A stretch of 64,000 nucleotides of DNA from Melitaea cinxia. Taxonomy: Eukaryota; Arthropoda; Insecta; Lepidoptera; Nymphalidae. The notes under the pieces are model-generated. The model was not told the DNA's origin. It did no database searches and saw nothing but the letters and a program-made list of their open reading frames with translations. Where the stretch lies: NCBI RefSeq assembly GCF_905220565.1, contig NC_059420.1:1798001-1862000 (forward strand), given 5' to 3'. Of the stretch, positions 49,901 to 57,479 are shown piece after piece (positions within the stretch are counted from its first letter, which is position 1; the number at the start of each line of letters is the position of its first letter). Made by a program: the position numbers and the translations under genes.

Positions 49901-52319
49901 ACCGGCGGCACTCCCAACAATCTACCGCCTCTTAGCTTCCACGCGGTCCACGGTGAAAATGTTCGCGTATCCCGTGATGGTGCCACGGCAAGGCGTGTGG
50001 AATCTTTCTGCAAGGGTGTGGCGTTCAGTGCCAGACCAGTTAGGGTTAATGAAAAAGTAAGTCGGACATATTGGTAACTTTTTACTTTAGTTTTTGTTTT
50101 ATTAGTTGTGGTTTTAACTTAATTGCGTTTTGGTGAACTTAAAGAAATCTAAGACTGTCTGAGATCTTATTGACTGTAAATAATTAAAATTTATTATAGG
50201 AGAAAGTCTTAAAAATCTTGCGAATACTGTACCGGTAGTGCCTGCGACTTCGTCCGCGTGGAATTGAAAAAAAAAGTTATTGTTTCGTTCGCAGTTATAA
50301 AATAAATAAATTTCTAAAATAAAAGTAGCCTAAGTTACTCCTTATCTGCCAGTGAAAGTCCCGTCGCAATCGGTCCAGCCCTCCAGAGATTAACCGGAAC
50401 AAACAGACACACAAAAATTGTATAAAAATGTTATTTTTGTACATGTACCGTGTATACATCCATATGCAATTTAGTAAAAAGCGGTTATTTTAATATAACA
50501 AACAGACACACCAATTTTATTTATTAATATAGATGTATAGATTGGGTTAAGATTTTAGTATACTATAAGCAGTTAACCGATATCTTTATTTCCAGGTGTG
50601 CCTTCGTTTCCTCGAAATTTCGAACAGCTGGAGTGGAGTCATACGTTTCGGGTTCACAACCCATGACCCCACGAGTCTAGCCCACGCGCTTCCAAAGTAC
50701 GCCTGCCCAGACCTGACGAACAAGCCCGGGAACTGGGCTAAGGCTCTCGGCGAAAGATTCTGCGAGAAGGATAATATACTGCACTATTACGTCAATTCGG
50801 CTGGCGATGTCCATTTCGGGATAAATGGGGAGGACAAGGGTTTGTTCTTCTCCGGTGTTGATACTAGGAGTCCTTTGTGGGCGTTGGTGGACGTTTATGG
50901 TAATTGCACAGCAGTACAGTTTGCGGACCCGAGGGCGCCCAATCAAATTAGAAGATGCACCCAAAGTCCAGTCGAGGAAGATAGACTAGTGTCAAGCATG
51001 CGCTCGTTATCTGTAGAAGAACCCCTACCGCCACCGAGGTATCAGAGTCCTTTGGTTCCTTTAAGTCTTCACAGAACGAAAGGGAGGAACGTACAGTTCG
51101 TCAATGATAGAGGTGTTGCGGCGCGAATCGAAGCGGAGTTCTGCCAAGGATACGTTTTTACCGCTCGTCCTATGCGCCCAGGACAAACAATTGTAGTTCA
51201 AATCTTAGCGACGGAATCAGCATATGCTGGGAGTTTGGCTATTGGTCTAACGTCCTGTGACCCAGCGACCCTCAGACCCTGCGACTTACCAGATGATGCG
51301 GAACAACTCCTCGATCGTCCGGAATACTGGGTGGTCAGAAGAGACGCAGCAAACGGCCTCCGAAGAGGCGATGAACTAGCTGTGACCCTGACTTTAGATG
51401 GCGAGGTTCGAGTCAGCAGGAATGGTTCTAACCCAGTGACCGTAATGCACGTAGACCATACCCTAAGATTATGGGCGTTTGTTGATATATATGGTGCGAC
51501 GCAGAAGGTCAGAATGTTGAGTTCGCAAGCGATGCAAGCGCAGACTCCGCCGCAACAGTTGAGGGTTTTGGCAGGTTCAGCGGCTCCGATTTCGGCTGGA
51601 GCAGGGGGGACGGTGCTAGTGGTCAGCCTTCCACCGCAAAATGGTGCCCAAAACGCTGCCAACCACCAGCAGGGCTTGACCCTGGCCAGTGCGCATTACA
51701 TTGAGGTGAGTCAAGACTCTTATTAACAGTGTAGACACTAAGCACATAATTTTTTAATCACGTCTATTAAATAGATCAATGTTATAGTACAATTTCAATT
51801 TTCGTAAACTAACAATCTTATTTTATTAAATTCAGTGGTTTTAACAAATTCTTTCTCTCCTTCCAGCCAATACAAACATCGTCACAACTCTGTCTTGCCG
51901 GTCTCCAACCAATCGCCACGCAGGCTCCAACATGCTCAGCTCCGCAGCCCTACCGCCCTAGAACGGAAGGCCAGTGCTCCTCCACCAGTCAAAACAACTC
52001 CAACGAACAGCTCCAGATGCCCAACGTCCTAGCTGAACCCTTAAGACTCGACAGGATCCCCAACGGACCCTCAACCAGCAGGCAGTTACCGTCTACCTCA
52101 CACCATCAACCAATATACTCTGTTATAGGAGAAGGAAACCTAACAGGCACGGAATGCACGATATGCTATGAGAATCCCATCGATAGTGTTCTGTACATGT
52201 GCGGGCACATGTGCATGTGTTATCGCTGTGCAGTACAGCAGTGGAGGGGCAAGGGGGGTGGTCAGTGTCCTCTATGTAGGGCGCAAATCAAAGACGTTAT
52301 TCGCACATACAAATCCTGA
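19712..52319 (+). CDS. neur: Neuralized, E3 ubiquitin ligase of Notch ligands (4 coding exons)
   Basis: Join 19712-19922, 49884-50056, 50596-51705, 51867-52319; predicted 648 aa. Family knowledge: Neuralized binds the intracellular tail of Delta/Serrate through NHR1, ubiquitinates it with its RING, and drives ligand endocytosis at the plasma membrane of signal-sending cells. Seen here: polybasic stretch (residues 55-68), NHR1 (about 84-240), NHR2 (about 283-438), a linker rich in Q, S and P, and a RING-HC finger (595-635) ending KDVIRTYKS. All four exons have consensus GT/AG sites and matching phases (1, 0, 0). It is somewhat shorter than the fly protein of about 750 aa, mostly in linkers. 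Intron 1 of about 30 kb is repeat-filled and holds the candidate control elements listed separately. Identity is secure; use of exon 1 as the only first exon is inferred. Confidence 0.95.
21335..21525 (+). mobile_element. SINE (CTCCCCACCGTGCC family)
   Basis: CTCTCCCCACCGTGCTTCGG, AAGCCGTCGGTCTTAGTTGT, CGTTACTCATAGTAGAGAAC, GTGGTGGATTAAGCTCCAAT. A degenerate tRNA-like head (GTTGAACCTGTAACGTCGAC) lies upstream at 21235-21290. Confidence 0.75.
22456..22697 (-). mobile_element. AACCGACTTC element, reverse partial copy
   Basis: TAATTGTGTTTCCCCGCAAA, GAAACCGACTTCGATTTGTA, continuing to AAAGTTACGAGGTAACACAA. Confidence 0.8.
23998..24292 (+). mobile_element. SINE (GGTAGGGCACAGC family), full copy
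   Basis: AACTGAAGTAGGGCACAGCA through GGACCTAGTGGTAT and an A-run. It carries a poly-G tract at about 24146-24167, expanded from the GGGGGG of other copies. Confidence 0.85.
24308..24472 (-). mobile_element. SINE (CTCCCCACCGTGCC family), reverse 3' half
   Basis: TTCAGCCTGTAATATCCCAC, GGGCATAGGCCTCTTTCCCC, CTTAATCCACCACGCTGCTC. It directly follows the tail of the preceding SINE, facing the opposite way. Confidence 0.8.
24592..24863 (+). repeat. 136-bp tandem duplication of a dispersed repeat
   Basis: Two nearly identical 136-bp units (24592-24727, 24728-24863), each GGGCCTTAAGAAACATAC … CGAGTTATGCGCTTAGCAAC … TACTCAAAACAACTC. Relatives, single copy and reverse, occur at 6545 and 21545. Confidence 0.9.
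25534..25728. promoter_or_regulatory. Three TTCGAATTYCGAA words in 195 bp
   Basis: TTCGAATTCCGAA at 25534-25546 and TTCGAATTTCGAA at 25644-25656 and 25716-25728, in non-repeat-like sequence of intron 1. No factor assigned. Confidence 0.3.
27729..28456 (+). mobile_element. 5'-truncated non-LTR retrotransposon (CR1/jockey-like)
   Basis: The reading frame at 27731-27982 matches the C-terminal end of LINE reverse transcriptases: FGLKKYDHVS, LQWLPIRHRRNFRILCFLF, PSYLRYRF, then (after one in-frame TAA at 27980) SVRLWNSLPYE and SLFKKRVRKFYL. A TAAATAAATAAA tail closes it at 28456. The copy lacks all catalytic RT and endonuclease parts and is dead on arrival. The 39421 copy has TAC where this one has the stop codon. 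Confidence 0.85.
30360..32393. promoter_or_regulatory. Repeated 18-mer GTACCAGGATAACATAAC
   Basis: Exact at 30360-30377 (-), 31512-31529 (+) and 32376-32393 (-); one mismatch at 32183-32200 (+); a partial at 30659-30673 (-). Outside this region it is exact at 16927-16944 and variant at 5656 and 7988. The flanks of the intron copies do not align with each other. Confidence 0.45.
32940..33130 (+). repeat. Dispersed repeat with GTTACGTAAAATTCGTTAC
   Basis: TGTCTGTTACGTAAAATTCG and TTACATGAAATTTGATTC, then GTGCCCACTTCGTTGGGCGT. The reverse complement of the core recurs at 44693-44732 (CACGTAACGAATTTTACGTA). Confidence 0.55.
33371..33391. repeat. (AT)n microsatellite
   Basis: About ten AT dinucleotides. 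Confidence 0.85.
33801..34113 (+). repeat. Dispersed repeat (CCCGCGACTTCGTCCGCGTGG family)
   Basis: Starts CTAGCTTCTGCCCGCGACTT and ends TTTATAATATTAGTATAGAT, the typical ends of a very common lepidopteran repeat. Relatives at 39330, 50236 and 59172. Confidence 0.8.
34235..34280 (+). mobile_element. SINE 3' tail fragment
   Basis: CTATTCCCAGCTGTGGGACG then TTACAGGCTAAAAAA, the 3' end of the CTCCCCACCGTGCC family. Confidence 0.65.
34768..34932 (+). repeat. Dispersed SINE-like repeat with (GAT)n
   Basis: CTAGCGCGACCCCATCTCGC, ACTGCTCATACGTGGTGG, AGTAGGAGTCTGACATAACC, GGCGCCCCCGCGCTGG, then GATGATGATGATG. I recognise the pattern as a common lepidopteran repeat; single copy here. Confidence 0.55.
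35173..35405 (+). repeat. Dispersed repeat, LINE-tail type
   Basis: Starts TACTAGCGGACCCGGTAGAC, with AAAATTGGTTCAGTAGTTTC and AACACGAAATTTTTATATAT near the end; a diverged relative of the 6258 family. Confidence 0.6.
35406..35535 (-). mobile_element. LINE 3' tail, reverse
   Basis: AATAAATAATAAATAAATAT (tail), then GGCGGCCTTATCGCTAAAAA and GCGATCTCTACCAGGCAACC, the reverse complement of the 12960 LINE tail. Confidence 0.65.
38116..38515 (+). mobile_element. AACCGACTTC element interrupted by a reverse SINE
   Basis: Left part 38116-38320 (AACGACTTACAAAGAGGAGG, TTTACTGGGTGTACCGATTT) and right part 38462-38515 (TTGTAATTGAAGTCGGTTTT, AAGCAAACACAATTATAT). The gap 38323-38460 holds a reverse CTCCCCACCGTGCC-family SINE (CCATAGGCCTCTTTCCACAT, GTTGACGGATATACG). 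Confidence 0.8.
38695..38876 (+). repeat. Dispersed repeat, LINE-tail type
   Basis: TCGATCCGGCAAACGTTGTT, CCTATTCTCAGACCTACGAA, AATCTGTCGAGTTTCGGAGG. Diverged copy of the 6258 family. Confidence 0.65.
39330..40135 (+). repeat. Dispersed repeat (CGACTTCGTTCGCGTGG family) split by a LINE
   Basis: Left part 39330-39420 (CTAGCTGTGCCCACGACTTC … AAAAGTAGCC) and right part 39915-40135 (TAGCCTAAATCACTCC … TTATTTGTATAGAT) join seamlessly when compared with the unbroken copy at 50236. Confidence 0.85.
39421..39914 (+). mobile_element. Short 5'-truncated LINE insertion with target-site duplication
   Basis: Matches 27970-28456 of the other LINE copy closely, including TGTACATTCCGTTAGACTTT, the non-coding region and the TAAATAAATAAA tail. 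TAGCC flanks it at 39416-39420 and 39915-39919. Only about 120 nt of coding end remains (…SVRLWNSLPYEIRD…). Confidence 0.9.
40140..40352 (+). repeat. Dispersed repeat (CACCTGATGATAAGTGACAA)
   Basis: CACCTGATGATAAGTGACAA, GGATAGAGCACGCTTACCTG, GAGAGTTCCATTCTTGGGTC, GTACGCATCGAGAATGTACT. I recognise the pattern as a common lepidopteran repeat; only one copy here. Confidence 0.55.
40825..41060 (-). repeat. Dispersed repeat, LINE-tail type, reverse
   Basis: AAAATTCTCGTGTCGCGGTG to AACAACGTTTGCGGGGCCAG, then CTAGTTAC. Near-identical in its first half to the 13975 copy. Confidence 0.8.
41159..41796 (-). mobile_element. AACCGACTTC element, complete reverse copy with A-tract
   Basis: ATAATTGTGTTTGCTCGCAA to CTTTTTTGGAAGTCGGTTAA, followed by 17 A. 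Homopolymer runs at 41716-41735 and 41779-41795 create the spurious lysine-rich and phenylalanine-rich open frames seen on both strands here. Confidence 0.85.
42275..42610 (+). repeat. Dispersed repeat (AAAACTACTGAACCGATTGG)
   Basis: CTAATAAATGGAGAACCGGT, GAAAACTACTGAACCGATTG: a generic repeat pattern. 42531-42600 (GCGATGTCACAACAATAGTT, AAGTTAGATCTTCAGGAT) is related to 44573-44685. Confidence 0.5.
43079..43180 (+). repeat. Short direct duplication
   Basis: GACTAGAAAACCCGCATGTT and GACTAGAGTACCCGCGTGTT start about 70 bp apart. Confidence 0.6.
43345..43532 (+). mobile_element. SINE (CTCCCCACCGTGCC family)
   Basis: GTGGGTCTCCTCACCGTGCC, GAGCACGTTAGGCCATCGGT, TTCTCCTACATGGAGAAAGA, GTGGTATGTTACCGGCTGAA. 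Confidence 0.8.
43968..44257 (+). mobile_element. SINE (GGTAGGGCACAGC family)
   Basis: ACTGAGGTGGGGCACAGCAG through TACGCTTGTTTGCGGACCGA and ATAAAAAAAA. Confidence 0.85.
44845..45078 (+). mobile_element. SINE-like repeat (GGCAGCAGCGTCTTCG family), 5' truncated
   Basis: AAAAAGCCGACCGATGGTGG, ACTGCTGGCTTTGAAATATA, GACTGGCAGCAGCGTCTTCG, GAACTTATGGAGGCCTGTGT. Open frames on both strands here belong to the repeat. Confidence 0.85.
45840..46690 (+). repeat. 282-bp repeat in three tandem units
   Basis: CATCACGAAATCTCCGAAAC recurs at 45881 and 46163, with a diverged CATTACAAAATCTTCGAAAC at 46445: exactly 282 bp apart each time. Each unit contains TTTACGAAACTCGAC-like, AGGGGGTAAAACGGGGGT-like and TTTTTGAAGTAAGAGACTT. 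TCTATAA microrepeats precede the array. Confidence 0.9.
46680..46905 (+). repeat. Related diverged repeat
   Basis: ATATATAAAAGAGAAAGGTC, ACTCACTCATCACGAGAACT, GCTAAGAACGGATTTTACGA. Distantly similar to the 282-bp unit, and it begins with the same TATATAAAAG start. Confidence 0.65.
47100..47335 (+). repeat. Dispersed repeat ending CGCGGGCACAGCTAGTA
   Basis: GATTCGCTCAAAATTTACTG, ACGGATTTTCATGCGG, AACGCGGGCGAAGCCGCGGG. Typical end of a lepidopteran LINE-derived repeat. Confidence 0.65.
47458..47628. repeat. 45-bp imperfect inverted repeat (hairpin)
   Basis: The left arm 47458-47502 (CCCCGCTGAAAGTTCTAAAT…TGGGAAGT) pairs with 47584-47628 (ACTTCCCATAGAATCATCG…) with about four mismatches. The 81-bp loop contains two direct copies of CTGRATTACAGATAACTTCC-like sequence. 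Probably a small MITE or fold-back element. Confidence 0.7.
48742..48968 (-). mobile_element. LINE C-terminal coding fragment
   Basis: The minus strand encodes RRTFRDQIRDVLIKGQVKST, RACMKGIMKVDEAKEVCKDR and KWKEVVSAYPLRERGV, a frequent lepidopteran sequence I take to be the extreme C-terminus of a non-LTR polyprotein, followed by a (TATG)n-type tail (ACATACATACATACAT on plus). No RT core is present. Confidence 0.6.
49268..49832 (+). mobile_element. AACCGACTTC element just upstream of neur exon 2
   Basis: Starts AACCGACTTCCAAAAAAGGA and runs to TTTTTCGTCGATCTACGTTG. The terminal hairpin is lost, and intronic sequence with the exon 2 acceptor begins within about 50 bp. Confidence 0.85.
49884..50056 (+). 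CDS. neur: neur coding exon 2: start of NHR1
   Basis: 173 nt; the frame begins two bases in (Ala71 shared with exon 1). It reads PRTSCTGGTPNNLPPLSFHA, then VHGENVRVSRDGATARRVES and FCKGVAFSARPVRVNEK. The FHxVHGxNVRxSRDGxxARRxESF signature is the first part of the NHR1 domain, which binds the Notch ligand tail. The acceptor is TGTTGTTCCAG; the donor AAA|GTAAGT is strong. The longest ATG-started frame across this exon (49875-50060) is in the wrong frame. Confidence 0.93.
50057..50595 (+). other. neur: neur intron 2
   Basis: 539 bp, phase 0, from GTAAGT to TTTCCAG. More than half is a dispersed repeat (50236-50532: TGCCTGCGACTTCGTCCGCG … TTTATTAATATAGAT). Confidence 0.9.
50236..50532 (+). repeat. 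Dispersed repeat (CGACTTCGTCCGCGTGG family)
   Basis: The unbroken reference for the split copy at 39330; it lies wholly within neur intron 2. Confidence 0.8.
50596..51705 (+). CDS. neur: neur coding exon 3: rest of NHR1, NHR2, linker
   Basis: 1110 nt, residues 129-498, phase 0 at both ends. The NHR1 remainder reads VCLRFLEISNSWSGVIRFGF, PKYACPDL, ALVDVYG (to about residue 240). After a roughly 40-residue linker, NHR2 begins PLSLHRTKGRNVQFV and has the same landmarks: FTARPM, SLAIGLTSCDP, LRPCDLP, PEYWVVRR, VRVSRNG, LWAFVDIYG (to about 438). Ala/Gln/Gly-rich sequence follows. NHR domains fold as beta sandwiches that bind protein partners. The donor is ATTGAG|GTGAGT. Coding GC is clearly higher than in the flanking introns. 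Confidence 0.95.
51706..51866 (+). other. neur: neur intron 3
   Basis: 161 bp, GTGAGT to a pyrimidine-rich CTTTCTCTCCTTCCAG acceptor; phase 0. Confidence 0.9.
51867..52319 (+). CDS. neur: neur coding exon 4: RING finger and stop
   Basis: 453 nt, residues 499-648 and TGA. A disordered linker rich in Ser, Gln and Pro precedes the RING: C595-x2-C598, C610-x-H612, C616/C618, C621, C632-x2-C635 (ECTICYE, MCGHMCMCYRC, CPLCRAQ). These are the zinc ligands of a C3HC4 RING-HC, which recruits the E2 ubiquitin conjugase. The C-terminal IKDVIRTYKS is characteristic of Neuralized proteins. The open frame at 52168-52584 is an out-of-frame shadow. Confidence 0.95.
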   Translation, partial: PIQTSSQLCLAGLQPIATQAPTCSAPQPYRPRTEGQCSSTSQNNSNEQLQMPNVLAEPLRLDRIPNGPSTSRQLPSTSHHQPIYSVIGEGNLTGTECTICYENPIDSVLYMCGHMCMCYRCAVQQWRGKGGGQCPLCRAQIKDVIRTYKS

Positions 52320-54205
52320 TGTGCTTTCAACATGGCCGCTGGGTTTGACTCTTTCGCGCGCTATCCGCTGTCAACCCGAAATTGACAGGATAAAAAAATA
52401 TATGCCAAAAACGCGTTCGGATACTCGATTTGATTTAATATATTCAAATAAGGTAACTACTCCAAAAAGTATGTATATAAATAATGTTAACGTATTTATG
52501 TGTACAAAAAATGAGACACTTGACTTATCGTATCGACTAGGGAGGTTCGGCTGTTATGTATGGATCGTAGGTGTTATATGTTGAATTAATATATGCATTT
52601 GATTTTAATTTTAGTTAACTTTTTAATGGACAGGATAAATTAAGTATGTTATTCATAGTTTACAAAAAAAAAAAACTAGTATTTTCTCATAATTTTGACT
52701 TTATAATGATTGAATTGAAATGTTGCCGCAGGAAAGTTTGAGAATTGCAGTATCAATTACCTATATGTAAAAGGGGGTATTTACCATAGTTGTTGTTAGT
52801 TTTTTTTTGAGGTACCCATATTTTGGCAATAATTAGTTTGAAAACCATACATGATTTCAAACGTTGTGGTACACTGCACCATAACTAATCGCCATGGTTA
52901 ATATCCCATTTCACATATACATATAATCATAGTAAAAATATTATAAACTTTGTTTCATAAATACGTCGATGAATCTCATGTATTTTTGAAACAAACATTC
53001 ATTATGACATTTATATTAACGATAGATTAAAAATTAATTTCTATATTTAGAAAACTATCCGTTTTATGGACTGTTTTTTTTTTAATTATTGGTAATTTCC
53101 TATTATATATTCTTATTTATCAATTTCAATCTAGGATAGCTTTACGCAATAAGGCAACATTTTTTATTTTATTTTTTCCTTTTTTTTGTAAGAAAAATTC
53201 TGACCTGTAATAAAGATTTTATCATTATAACGGTCCGTAATTAAAACGAAGCGTTTTCTGAATATAAAAATTTATAGATATAAATGTTTAACACACAAAC
53301 ACGGTCGTCTGTTCCTAAGATCGGCGAATGTATGTGTTATTGGTAACGGACGACTGTTAAGAAAATAATCGTTTTTAGTGACGCGAGGCTAAATGATTAA
53401 AGCTAGTTTTGCTAGGTAATAAAAATAGGGTTCCTAAGTTAGATTCTGTAGGGCATAGATGATGGACAGACAGCGCAGTATACTAAATAATAATAAAAAA
53501 ATATTTTTCATCACTTTTTTATTGTCATAAGAGTGAAAGAGACTTCCCATGTTTTTATGTATGTTTTCTGTAGATTTCTATACAAATGATCTTCGTGACA
53601 TTGATTGAATATAGCCTATTTCACATAACTGAAACTTATTGTAATGAATAATAATAGATTAATTAAAACCTTTTTTCAACTATGCTGTCTATTCTTATCG
53701 TCTATGACGTTAGGCTGCAATCATACGTCCACAGATTGTAAATATTCGATGACAGATTTAAAAAACATCAATAATATCATATTGTATCTTATACATGAGA
53801 AAGCCATATATAACGTGTGTGAAAGAGATAGCAACACTATAGTCTAGAACCATGTAAAATATGTAATATCGTTGATATAGCATTTAAAAACTAAAAATTT
53901 AAAGTAATTTTAATTTTTCTACTCTGTACTGTTACCTCGGGAGTTCCTGTTTTAAAGGTTTGATTTAAAAAAAAAATCGTTTATGTAATAATCAAAAGAT
54001 ATTTTTTTTCCTAGAATCTTTGTATAACATAAAATTATAATGGAAATAACATATATATAAATACGGAGATGAATTTAACATACTTAACTAAAATGTATCA
54101 TAATTCTTATTCGTAATGTTTATTAAAATTATTATATACAGATAACCATTGTAGTTATATTACAAAAAACTAAGGAAATTGTCAATAAACTTCACAGTGT
54201 GATAT
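52320..54205 (+). other. neur: Probable neur 3' UTR
   Basis: AT-rich sequence after the stop, free of the repeats seen elsewhere, as expected for a retained 3' UTR. AATAAA signals are at 53209-53214 and 54184-54189; which is used is unknown. An AGCTTTA heptamer (the Brd-box sequence found in fly Notch-pathway 3' UTRs) is at 53138-53144. ORFs such as 53644-53847 have no support. Confidence 0.5.
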
Positions 54206-55430
54206 TCTTCTTACAATTTATCTTCACAGTGTGAAACTTACCATAACATTTTTAAATAGATCTAAAATTAAAGATCTAATATTTAGCGTACATCGGCCCG
54301 TAGATGAAGCGCTATGGCGCTGTGTTTAAAAATATAAGCAATATTAATATTTAAATGTACTCTTTCAGCCATTTAGACGTTTTCAATATTTAAAAGGGAC
54401 CACCCGCGAGGTATTAAACCTATAAAACAGGAAAATCGTTAATATCATTTACGTAAAGTCTGTTAAAATTGGAGTTTTTAGTACAATACCATTCATTACT
54501 TGCTCAAAACCATTGCATATCGTTTGTGACGTTTCTTGACGTAATAAATATATAAATGTTTGCGTGTGTGTATGTAGTAGTGTCTTCAACATATCTCGAT
54601 GCATTTTCTTTAAAAAAAAAAAAAAAAAACATCATTCCTTTTTTAATTTTTTGTTAAGAATACCAGTTTTATTGTACCAAAACATTTGCAGCCAGTTATT
54701 TTATATTTCTCTGTGCAATTCTACATTTGAAAATTTACAATAAATTCAAATATAGAATTTTACGGTTATAATTATTAGTTTGTAAACGTATTTATTTTAG
54801 AGTATCGTAAGGACAGTTTTTAAACACTTTTATACCAAAACAGTGTGACCAGTTTATTGTTTTTTTTTATAATAGTAATACCGCAATTATGTCTAAGTGA
54901 AATTTGATTGTAAATAAAAATAATAATGTCAAATAATATATGTTTGTAATAAGATGAGATTATTGATATAAACATGTATTATTATGAATATTATGTGATA
55001 ATTATAATTTTGCGACATTTTTTTATGTTTTCTTCGGTCCCTGTACAGCGTTAATATCTAGTCGTTAATTTATTATAATTTCATGGGGAAAAAAATCAGT
55101 TCGATTCAAGATGTTGGAATTAAGATAAGTTTCAATTAAAATGGTTATTGACATTATTTTGTGTTTCTATTCACACCACCTATAAAACCTTTTTCTGATT
55201 ACATATTGAACAAAAGTAAGTGTGTTTATTCCAGTCTACAAACTATTTAAAATTATTCTATATTTAGTACTAAAATAAAAGACATCAAAGAAGTTATAGA
55301 ATTAGCAACACTGATCAGCAAATTCTTCATATAAAAGATAAAAAAAATAGAGAAATAATTGATTTATTACATCAACATACAATTATAAGATCATTACAGC
55401 TTACACTAATGCACAGTTATTGCAAATAAA
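54206..55430. other. Intergenic, nothing recognised
   Basis: AT-rich with an A-run at 54612-54629. No repeat family, RNA gene or exon seen. Confidence 0.5.
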
Positions 55431-55435
55431 AAATG

Positions 55436-56067
55436 TATGATTCAAATCGGTACATCCAGTAAAAAGTTATGAGCTAGCACATAAAAAAAAAACTAGAAAA
55501 AACAATCTTCTTCTTTGAACTTTGTTAAAAAGTATAACAGCTTTCTAACGTGCCAACTTGCTAAGGAAAGTCACCGAATTCAAACCAACTATATGTAGAC
55601 ATAGTAGACTTAAGAATTATTTGATCAAGGAATAAATCCAGTATAGGGATTGATATTCGGTATCGTTGTTGCACACTTGTGTGGCATGCAGCTATCTTGT
55701 TAGAACGATTATTTTAACATGGTATAAGTGATAATGGAAATGACCTTTGACTACTTAAAATGCTTTATAAAGCGTTTGGCCATTTCTATGCATCAACCCC
55801 CGTGATATGACTAAATGTTGCCGTACTAAGAAATATATTTATAACGTTATAATTTATTAATAATAATTGTGTTTGCAGGCAAACGAAGAAAAACCGACTT
55901 CAATTATATCGACAAGTATAATACAACATAGGTAGACGAAAAAATAGTCAAGAAAATATATAGTATCTCCTTTCCAACAAAAAAAGAATTATCAAAATCG
56001 GTTCATAAACGACGGAGTTATTTCCGAACATATATATATCTCCTCCTTTTTTTGAAGTCGGTTAAAA
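55436..56067 (-). mobile_element. Two reverse fragments of the AACCGACTTC element
   Basis: 55436-55530 (AATCGGTACATCCAGTAAAA … TTCTTTGAACTTTGTTAAAA) and 55863-56067 (TAATAATTGTGTTTGCAGGC … TCCTTTTTTTGAAGTCGGTT). The second is internally deleted but has both ends. Confidence 0.75.
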
Positions 56068-56161
56068 AACGGGTGTGCTTTAGAACACACGATGACACGA
56101 CTAAAGTACTCTGTGTTTAGGCCTGTACAATATACCTACTCTGTGTCTTATATACCAAACA

Positions 56162-56989
56162 TATAGTTCACGTCATGTAAAAAGAACGCTGAAAGAAACT
56201 GGAGGGGGTGCGTTTGCGCATGGGTATATTCGCGCACAAAAGTACTACTGTTTTATTTTTTAATTAGGCTTTCACTTGCGGCTTCGTATAATGGTTATTG
56301 GTAGGTACATTAAAAAATACTAGAAATACCAGTGCAAATAATTCGGACTAAATAAGTATAGTAATTATCACTTTACAAAAATTACAAATTTTTTTTTTAA
56401 AACAAAAGCAATAACAAATTTTGTAGTTATTGAAATGTCGTATTCAAAAATATTAATTATCTGTACTCTCGATATTCGTATCTTAATAGTTTTTATGTGT
56501 TTAAAATAATAAATTGATAGTTATTTTTTAGTGAAAGAAATAGTAAATGGAGTTTTACAAGTGTCCGTATGCTAATGTGTTGTTAAAGTGAGTGATAAAT
56601 GCGGAAAAAACGTGAATTACGATTAACAGTGGTTTGTTTACCAAATAAGACTGTTCCAAAAAATGGACAGTACGAAAAAGTTTTTTCAAGAGTTGGCAAC
56701 ACTTTAAAAGGCCTTTGCGCATTTTAACAGCCAGCGTCTTTTTAGATGACGCGATTTATATATTGTAAATAATTTTTCTCACTTCTATATGTAAAACTAT
56801 TCGTAATTTAAAACTTTTGTGCGCGATAGTATTTTGAGTCGACGTCGAACTATCCAACCAATAGCACACCGGCAAGCATGCGACACGTGATAAACACGTC
56901 CGCCCCCTACCCCATACCACCAAATAGACCGATAAATCGCTTCTGCGCAGCTTCAAGGCCAGCGTTCTTTTTACATGACGTGAACTATA
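56162..56989. repeat. 30-bp perfect inverted repeat plus a diverged direct copy
   Basis: 56162-56191 (TATAGTTCACGTCATGTAAA…) is the exact reverse complement of 56960-56989 (CAGCGTTCTTTTTACATGAC…). A third, diverged copy lies at 56732-56760 in direct orientation to the latter. TGCGCA words adjoin each copy. Probably a MITE-like arrangement, or a shared control element upstream of the gene at 58273. Confidence 0.6.
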
Positions 56990-57479
56990 ACTGGCTAAGA
57001 GAGAAAGAAAATGTGTGTTCGCGCCTCTCTCACTTGCTCTGTTCGCCTCGCCTGATCATACTTTTGTAACTCTCTCGTCACGCATTCTCCAGCTTACACC
57101 CTAAGTCAAGCGTGCACATAAAGAAGTTTTACTTTAAAAATGCCAATGATCCAGTCTATCCAATAGTTGTACAATTTTTTGGCAACAGATAACTTTAAAT
57201 TACATATAATTATGTTCATTGTATCTAGAATTTTAAAACTCTTTAACATAAATTAAAATTAATAAAAATCTACATACAATAAAAGGTTACAAAATTAAAG
57301 TTGAGTTTTAACGTTAATTCAAAACAAATGTTTAAATTTCCCTCTAAAACATCAATACTACTTAATAAACCTTTGATATACATTGATTGGCGCTAGTAGG
57401 CTTAATTATTAAACTCTTATGTACCGTATCCCTTCTTAAATAAGGATAAAAATACACAAAAAGCATATTTTAAAAAAAT

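Noticed and set aside
49875..50060. ATG-started 61-codon frame over neur exon 2
   Set aside because: Different frame from the NHR1 signature; the conserved FHAVHGENVRVSRDG frame is the coding one.
51198..51662. 154-codon open frame on the minus strand
   Set aside because: Antisense shadow of the GC-rich NHR2 coding exon.
52168..52584. 138-codon open frame
   Set aside because: Out-of-frame shadow of neur exon 4; the RING frame ending at 52319 is the real one.
56878..57069. 63-codon open frame with proline-rich start
   Set aside because: It overlaps the inverted-repeat region and CT-rich sequence; no splice context or conservation signal.
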